Made by a program: the position numbers and the translations under genes. Below are positions 5,146 to 9,159 of a stretch of DNA of 9,159 bases, piece by piece (position 1 is the stretch's first letter; each line of letters opens with the position of its first letter). The notes beneath the pieces are model-generated. The model had not been told where the DNA came from, did no database searches, and worked only from the letters and a program-made list of their open reading frames with translations. Source of the DNA: Kiritimatiellota bacterium (GTDB lineage Bacteria; Verrucomicrobiota; Kiritimatiellia; RFP12; UBA1067); the NCBI GenBank assembly GCA_009777165.1, contig WRML01000064.1, positions 1-9,159 of the forward strand, given 5' to 3'.

Positions 5146-6009
5146 GTGGAAAGTATCAGTAGGTTTAGCAAAAAGTCTGTCATTCTTGGCAGTATAAGCC
5201 TCGCATTCCTTACCGGACTCGTTGTTGCTGATGGACAGCCTATTTCCCGAACAATCCTCGGCATCGAGACATTCGATTTGAAGGACCTGCTCGCTTCGTT
5301 TGATGACACTTCTGCCCTCTTCAAAACGAACCGAATTGCTTCTTTCGCAGGGATGATTGGAGACGATTATCTGGTTGGGACACTTTCCAGATTTCAATGT
5401 GGTTTCCTTTCGGAAGAGACCGTCTATGACAGGTCGGGGGGATATCAGACAATCGGGTTTTTCCCCGACCAGACCGTCGCGAAGCTTTCAAAAGGCAACT
5501 ATACGTTTGAGAATGGAATATGCCGGCAGTCCATGGAGGCCATCGCAACCTTTGATCCGGCTGGCGATTTGAGTCGGGGTAGCGACAAGGGTATGATTGA
5601 ACGCTATGGGGTATCCAACGTGACTGAAAGGGCAAGCAAATGGATTTCGTTACCTCGGTGTGCTCAACGCCCGGACTGCTGTTCTTTCCGCAGCCTTGTT
5701 TTGGATCGGAAGTGGTTTCTGTCTTCCTGTTTAGCGAAGAATCCGGATAACACGTTTTGTGTTTGGTATTACATTTTTGAAAGAGACGCGGAAACGCGCT
5801 TTCCCCGCCAAGACAAGCTGGTCGCAAAAACGCTGATCCATGGGGCCGTTGACGTGATGAACGATACCGTCAATATTCTCGAGACGGTGGATTTCATGCA
5901 GAAGATGGAGCATCAGCTCTCGTTGGGTGGGGATGGCCTTAAATATGTTGATGTTTGTGTTTCACGTACAGACATAACCCCATTGCGGACACGTCTTTTC
6001 CTTTACTAG
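5146..6009 (+). CDS. Unrecognised secreted or membrane-anchored protein, low G+C
   Basis: A 287-residue protein that I do not recognise. The GTG start at 5146 is the first start after an in-frame stop at 5122 and has AGGGAG (5133-5138) 7 nt upstream. A basic N-terminus (RFSKK) is followed by a hydrophobic segment (~residues 11-28, 'SVILGSISLAFLTGLVVA') that is either a cleaved signal peptide or a membrane anchor. The remainder looks soluble and contains eight cysteines (85, 126, 172, 178, 179, 195, 205, 271), including an adjacent pair in 'RCAQRPDCCSF', so disulphides or metal binding are possible. The DNA is visibly less G+C-rich than the neighbours and uses A/T-ending codons freely, which suggests a different origin or weak selection. 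It stands alone: divergent from the Tat operon, convergent with the PA14 gene, and bordered by repeats downstream. Reality of the CDS is likely from the start signals and signal peptide. Function is unknown. Confidence 0.72.
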   Translation: MESISRFSKKSVILGSISLAFLTGLVVADGQPISRTILGIETFDLKDLLASFDDTSALFKTNRIASFAGMIGDDYLVGTLSRFQCGFLSEETVYDRSGGYQTIGFFPDQTVAKLSKGNYTFENGICRQSMEAIATFDPAGDLSRGSDKGMIERYGVSNVTERASKWISLPRCAQRPDCCSFRSLVLDRKWFLSSCLAKNPDNTFCVWYYIFERDAETRFPRQDKLVAKTLIHGAVDVMNDTVNILETVDFMQKMEHQLSLGGDGLKYVDVCVSRTDITPLRTRLFLY

Positions 6010-6023
6010 AACATTTTAGAAAT

Positions 6024-6045
6024 TAGGAATTAGGAATTTAGGAGT
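6024..6045 (+). repeat. Heptamer TAGGAAT, short array
   Basis: Two exact TAGGAAT units (6024-6030, 6031-6037) and a degenerate third (TAGGAGT, 6039-6045) start 14 nt after the orphan gene's stop. Same heptamer and orientation as the array after the LRR gene at 2177-2205: in both places it follows the end of a plus-strand gene. Confidence 0.75.
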
Positions 6046-6111
6046 GAAGGAATCTAGGGGAGGAGTACCACCTCTGATTTCCGACTTTCCTTCCCCCCCC
6101 TATGTCCCCTC

Positions 6112-6181
6112 ATTCCTCATTCCCCATTCCCCATTCCCCATTCCCCATTCCCCATTCCTAATTCCTAATTCCTAATTCCTA
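6112..6181. repeat. Ten-unit heptamer array ATTCCCC/ATTCCTA
   Basis: Ten perfectly phased 7-bp units: one ATTCCTC, five ATTCCCC (6119-6153), then four ATTCCTA (6154-6181). The clean switch from one variant block to another implies two rounds of local amplification. The unit equals CCCCATT in another phase and resembles the STRR heptamers (CCCCA[A/G]T) known from heterocystous cyanobacteria. The resemblance is from memory of that family and needs no shared origin, since polymerase slippage can produce either. Confidence 0.9.
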
Positions 6182-6196
6182 ATTTCCCCCCTCCCT

Positions 6197-6234
6197 CCCC
6201 CGGGTACGGGGGCACCCCCTTTCAAAAGGGGGCT
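6197..6234 (-). repeat. Double-hairpin element, copy 5 (tail shortened)
   Basis: On the minus strand: CCCCCTTTTGAAAGGGGG, TG, then GCCCCCG-TACC-CGGGGG. Hairpin 1 is complete. Hairpin 2 keeps its pairing but the GGGGGTTTG tail is replaced by the G-rich sequence next to the heptamer array. It shares its orientation with the PA14 gene and lies just past copy 6. Confidence 0.78.
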
Positions 6235-6235
6235 G

Positions 6236-6278
6236 CAAACCCCCGCCCTTACGGGCACCCCCTTTCAAAAAGGGGGCT
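6236..6278 (-). repeat. Double-hairpin element, copy 6, overlapping a stop codon
   Basis: On the minus strand: AG-CCCCCTTTTTGAAAGGGGG, TG, GCCC-GTAA-GGGC, GGGGGTTTG. Hairpin 2 is reduced to 4 bp but both arms changed together. The initial AG of the element supplies the last two bases of the PA14 gene's TAG stop (6279-6277), so the element begins inside the stop codon with no spacer. Confidence 0.8.
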
Positions 6279-9159
6279 ACCGCAAAATCAGCACCGTGCC
6301 GTCCACGGTGGAGGCGTAGAGGAGCGCGGTGGCGGGTTTGTAGATGAGCCGGCCGCGGCTGGTGCCGCCGAGAGTCATGGTCTTGCCCGCAAGCGGCAGG
6401 CCGTAGGAAGCGGTCTGCGTGAAGTCGCCAATGAGCGTGAACGCGCTCTTGGGCAGTTCGCAGCCCATCTCGACATGCAGGTTGCCGCCTTTCATTTGCG
6501 TGTTACCCTTGGTCGCAATGACCGCTCCGGGAGACTCGATGTACAGGCCGTTCAACAGCAGTGTGCCGTCGAGCGGGATGACGCTGCCCGTGATGTCCAG
6601 CGTGCCCGTGCCGGGGCCGTTGACCACACCGAGGGTCCCGACCTCAAGCGTGAACGGCATGCCCAAGGGGCCCAGCCCGGGGAGGCCGGCCGCCAGCAGA
6701 TCCGCGATGTCGTCTTCGTGCGCGACCAACATGCTGTTGGGCAGGAGCTGGAGGGGCTGCCCGGGGGGCTCGATGCTCACCGTCAGGCCGTACCCGCCGC
6801 CGCCCTGCGCGAAGAGGATGGCGATGTCGTGCAGGCCCTCCGCAAGCGTGACCTGGCCGGAGCGCGTCTCCATGCCGTGGGAGCCGTTGTTGTTCACGAC
6901 GAGGTTGCCGTTGATGTAGAGCATGCTGTTGTCGTCGCTCCAGGTCTGGAAGGTGTGCTCGCCCGGCGTGGTGATGCGTATCTTGCCCTTCCAGATGGCG
7001 GTGAAGTTGTCTTGTCGGGCAATGATGGACTGCGGGAACTTCAGGGGGAAGTTGGTCTGGTCGTCGGCGCTGCCGAAGTCCATGACGTCGCCCGCTTCCC
7101 ACGTCGAGGCGGTGCAGAGGGGTTCGAGGCCGGCGATATACGTCTCATATGCGGCGAGCGACTCGAAGTGCGGCACGATGCTGCCGGGGTCGTCCCCGGG
7201 GCCCAAGGCGTAGTAACGCCCGAGGAGGCCGTTGAGCGAGTTGAGGCTGAACTGCAGGGTCGTGCCGGCGCTGATCATGAGCGAGTCCATGTAGTAGCTG
7301 CTATCCTCCGCGAACGGCAACGACACGGTGCCGTTCGAGAAGACGAGCGTGGGCAGTTCGAGGGGGGTTCCTGTCGGCGGCGGGAAGATTAGTTGCGCGC
7401 CGTCCTCGAAGTGCACGGTGATATCCCCTTGGGCAAGGCAGCTGGCCGGCACGGAGACGGATTCGCCCGTGAAGATGAAGGTACCGGATGTGAGGGTTCC
7501 TTCAAAGTCGCTCGCCGATCCGGTGAGGATCACGCGTCCGGCGCCGACGGAGCGGATCTCGCCTTTGCCGGAGATACGCCCGGCATAGACGTAATCGTCG
7601 GCGCGGTTGAAGACCAGCAGCCCGCCGGCGCCGACATAGACGCCGGTGCCGCCGAGGGTGCCGGACGTACCGCTGTCGCCGACGACCAGCGTGCCGTTCA
7701 GCACGAGCCAGCCGCCCTCAAAGGCGTCGTTGTCGCCGACGAGCGTGAGGGTGTCGGCGCCGTTCTTCTCGAGTTCGGAGCCGGGGGCCCCCGCGATGCT
7801 TCCGGCGAACGTCTGGGGTTCCTCAACCCTCAGGGACAGGTAGGATCCGACGTCGGGCAGGTCAAGATTGCCGTCGCCCTCGATGCCGTAGATCATGGAG
7901 ACGCTTGGGCGCAGCCAGGCGTTGGGCATCTGCATCATGTCGCCGCCGGGGGGGGTCACCTGCAGCAGGGTATAGCCGCCGCCGTTCCAATACCCGTAGG
8001 CGATCTGCAGGTCATGCGTGCCGGCCTCGAGGTAACGGGTCTCCCCTTTGAAGCCCGTGTCCCAGTTGGTTCCCTCGATGATGTGCTCGCCGTTGAGGTA
8101 CACGTCCCCGCGGTTATCGGTCGAGAGCTCAAAGGTGTAGTCGCCGGGCTCGAGTGCGAGGAACTTGCCCTGGAAGCGCACGCAGAAGTTCGGTCTGCCC
8201 CCTGCGGGGGGATAGTCCGAGGAGAATTCGCCGGGGAACGACCCTGTGCCGTCGTACCAGAAGTTCACTGCGGTCGGGGCGGCGCTCCATCCGTATTGCG
8301 TCGTGTTATAGACGTTGCCGAACTGCATTGATCTGAAGACGTTATCCAACTCTGCGAACGAGGTCCCGCCGTAGTAGCCCCAGTAGTAGGAGCCGTTCAG
8401 CCCGATGTTCGGCAGGCCCCCCTCTGCGGCGAGTGCGAAGAGCGTGCCGCCGTCCCTGATGCGGATCGGGCGTGTGGAGGGGGATGCCGACTGCAGCCCG
8501 AGGTCGCCGCCGTTGATGATGATCTGCCCGTTGAACTCGGGCGTTACTTGCCCGGCGAGGATGAGGGTTGCCGCGCCGTTCTTGACGAGGCGCGCATCTG
8601 CGGATGTGCCGACGAGTCTGCCCGTATAGGTGGTGGGCGTGTTGCCCGCGATCGCCAGCGTGGTGTTGCCGAACATCTCGACGCAGCTCCCTGAAGTCCC
8701 CGCGAGCGACTCGACGGTCACGGGGTAGGGGCGCAGCAGGGCTTGCGGCAGCATGGCCGCCTCCAGCTCTGTCGGGCTCATCTGGGTCAGGTCCCCGATG
8801 GTTTCGCCGGGGGGGGCCATGAACACCGTGAGCCCTTTCCCCCCCCCTCCCTGATAGAACCCGACGATGATGTCGTGCCAGCCCTCCTCGAGCCAGATGG
8901 TTCCGCTGACCAGGTTTTGGAGGTCGTAGCCTTGGTCCTGGTCGTTGTCAACGACGAGCGTGCGCTGGACATAGACCACGCTGCCGTCGTCCGAGACGGT
9001 GCCGAATTCGTACTCGCCCGTTTCCGCCGCATAGAACTCCCCTGTCCAGCGGGCGTAGAACTGGCTGCGCCCGTCATGCCCGTCCTGGAAGCGCGCGCCG
9101 TTCGGTGCCGCGTCGAAGCCTTCCCCGAAGCTGGCGCTCGACGCGACCGTCCACGGCGC
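6277..9159 (-). CDS. Large secreted PA14 / autotransporter-type beta-repeat protein, N-terminus outside window
   Basis: The last 960 codons of a large surface protein. The frame is open to the window edge, so neither start nor signal peptide is seen. In visible-fragment numbering: PA14 domain 1 (~10-140, with 'GEYEFGTVSDDGSVVYV' and 'GWHDIIVGFYQGGGGKGLTV'), PATR-type beta-strand repeat (~188-225, 'LVKNGAATLILAG' then 'GQIIINGGDL'), PA14 domain 2 (~255-417, 'ALEPGDYTFELSTDNRGDVY'), two further PATR-like repeats (~463-496, 'LEKNGADTLTLVG', and ~530-567), PA14 domain 3 (~644-812, 'GEHTFQTWSDDNSMLYING'), and a beta-rich C-terminus (~838-960) ending 'GTVLILR'. PA14 domains generally bind carbohydrate; PATR repeats extend beta-helices. 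No C-terminal autotransporter barrel or membrane tail is seen, so 'autotransporter' refers only to the repeat type. Likely an adhesin or glycan-binding protein. The TAG stop lies against repeat copy 6. Confidence 0.88.
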   Translation of the reverse strand, partial: APWTVASSASFGEGFDAAPNGARFQDGHDGRSQFYARWTGEFYAAETGEYEFGTVSDDGSVVYVQRTLVVDNDQDQGYDLQNLVSGTIWLEEGWHDIIVGFYQGGGGKGLTVFMAPPGETIGDLTQMSPTELEAAMLPQALLRPYPVTVESLAGTSGSCVEMFGNTTLAIAGNTPTTYTGRLVGTSADARLVKNGAATLILAGQVTPEFNGQIIINGGDLGLQSASPSTRPIRIRDGGTLFALAAEGGLPNIGLNGSYYWGYYGGTSFAELDNVFRSMQFGNVYNTTQYGWSAAPTAVNFWYDGTGSFPGEFSSDYPPAGGRPNFCVRFQGKFLALEPGDYTFELSTDNRGDVYLNGEHIIEGTNWDTGFKGETRYLEAGTHDLQIAYGYWNGGGYTLLQVTPPGGDMMQMPNAWLRPSVSMIYGIEGDGNLDLPDVGSYLSLRVEEPQTFAGSIAGAPGSELEKNGADTLTLVGDNDAFEGGWLVLNGTLVVGDSGTSGTLGGTGVYVGAGGLLVFNRADDYVYAGRISGKGEIRSVGAGRVILTGSASDFEGTLTSGTFIFTGESVSVPASCLAQGDITVHFEDGAQLIFPPPTGTPLELPTLVFSNGTVSLPFAEDSSYYMDSLMISAGTTLQFSLNSLNGLLGRYYALGPGDDPGSIVPHFESLAAYETYIAGLEPLCTASTWEAGDVMDFGSADDQTNFPLKFPQSIIARQDNFTAIWKGKIRITTPGEHTFQTWSDDNSMLYINGNLVVNNNGSHGMETRSGQVTLAEGLHDIAILFAQGGGGYGLTVSIEPPGQPLQLLPNSMLVAHEDDIADLLAAGLPGLGPLGMPFTLEVGTLGVVNGPGTGTLDITGSVIPLDGTLLLNGLYIESPGAVIATKGNTQMKGGNLHVEMGCELPKSAFTLIGDFTQTASYGLPLAGKTMTLGGTSRGRLIYKPATALLYASTVDGTVLILR

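Larger units (their letters stand above)
6010..6276. other. Repeat-filled convergent intergenic region
   Basis: No gene is seen between the orphan gene and the PA14 gene. The region contains heptamer units at both ends of a ~130-bp stretch in inverted orientation (TAGGAAT at 6024-6037; ATTCCTA at 6154-6181), so single-stranded DNA or RNA could pair across it. Between them is a unique sequence with a pyrimidine-rich run. Two double-hairpin elements in minus orientation close the region. No poly-T-tailed terminator for the orphan gene is apparent. Confidence 0.6.

Noticed and set aside
5321..5827. A 168-codon minus-strand frame inside the orphan gene
   Set aside because: Lacks a signal peptide or recognisable ribosome-binding site. 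The plus frame is longer and has a well-placed Shine-Dalgarno sequence and a hydrophobic leader.
6475..8331. Two long consecutive plus-strand frames (6475-7392, 7393-8331) opposite the PA14 gene
   Set aside because: Both are antisense shadows. The minus frame has three PA14 domains and beta repeats, and no credible ribosome-binding site was seen for the plus frames.
8977..8979. GTG as start of the PA14 protein
   Set aside because: It falls within the first PA14 domain. The frame continues without a stop to 9159 with matching domain sequence.

Overview
The window (about 9.2 kb, mostly G+C-rich) looks like chromosome of a Verrucomicrobiota/Kiritimatiellota- or Lentisphaerota-type bacterium. 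That is inferred from the gene set: a secreted BspA-like leucine-rich-repeat protein, a very large secreted protein mixing PA14 domains with autotransporter-type beta-strand repeats, and a Tat-exported Gfo/Idh/MocA oxidoreductase paired with a Tat-exported cysteine hydrolase. No rRNA, tRNA, CRISPR array, transposase or phage gene is visible, and the taxon cannot be fixed from this stretch alone.

Layout. Positions 1-86 are a homopolymer fold-back (17 C, 28 G) that may be a contig-end artefact. Positions 134-197 hold a nested REP-like palindrome. A secreted LRR_5 protein (339-2045, +) follows and ends at a good hairpin terminator (2111-2148). Positions 2149-2630 are a repeat-dense convergent intergenic region with 7-bp and 8-bp microsatellites and four copies of a ~46-bp double-hairpin element. 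A two-gene minus-strand operon follows: Gfo/Idh/MocA oxidoreductase (3548-4936) then isochorismatase-like cysteine hydrolase (2630-3526), both with twin-arginine signal peptides. Divergent from it is an unrecognised, visibly lower-G+C gene for a secreted or membrane-anchored protein (5146-6009, +). A second repeat cluster (6018-6278) has heptamer arrays and two more double-hairpin elements. The rest (6277-9159, -) is the C-terminal 960 codons of a PA14/beta-repeat surface protein whose start lies beyond the window.

How the parts fit. All five gene products seem to work outside the cytoplasm. The two Tat proteins form an operon and could act in one exported catabolic or modification pathway, with unknown substrates. 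The LRR and PA14 proteins look like adhesins or glycan-binding surface proteins. The most unusual feature is the repeat family: six double-hairpin elements, each oriented with the gene ending just upstream of it, differing from one another in ways that preserve stem pairing, one of them abutting a stop codon. They look like a REP/terminator-type family accompanied by cyanobacterial-STRR-like heptamers.
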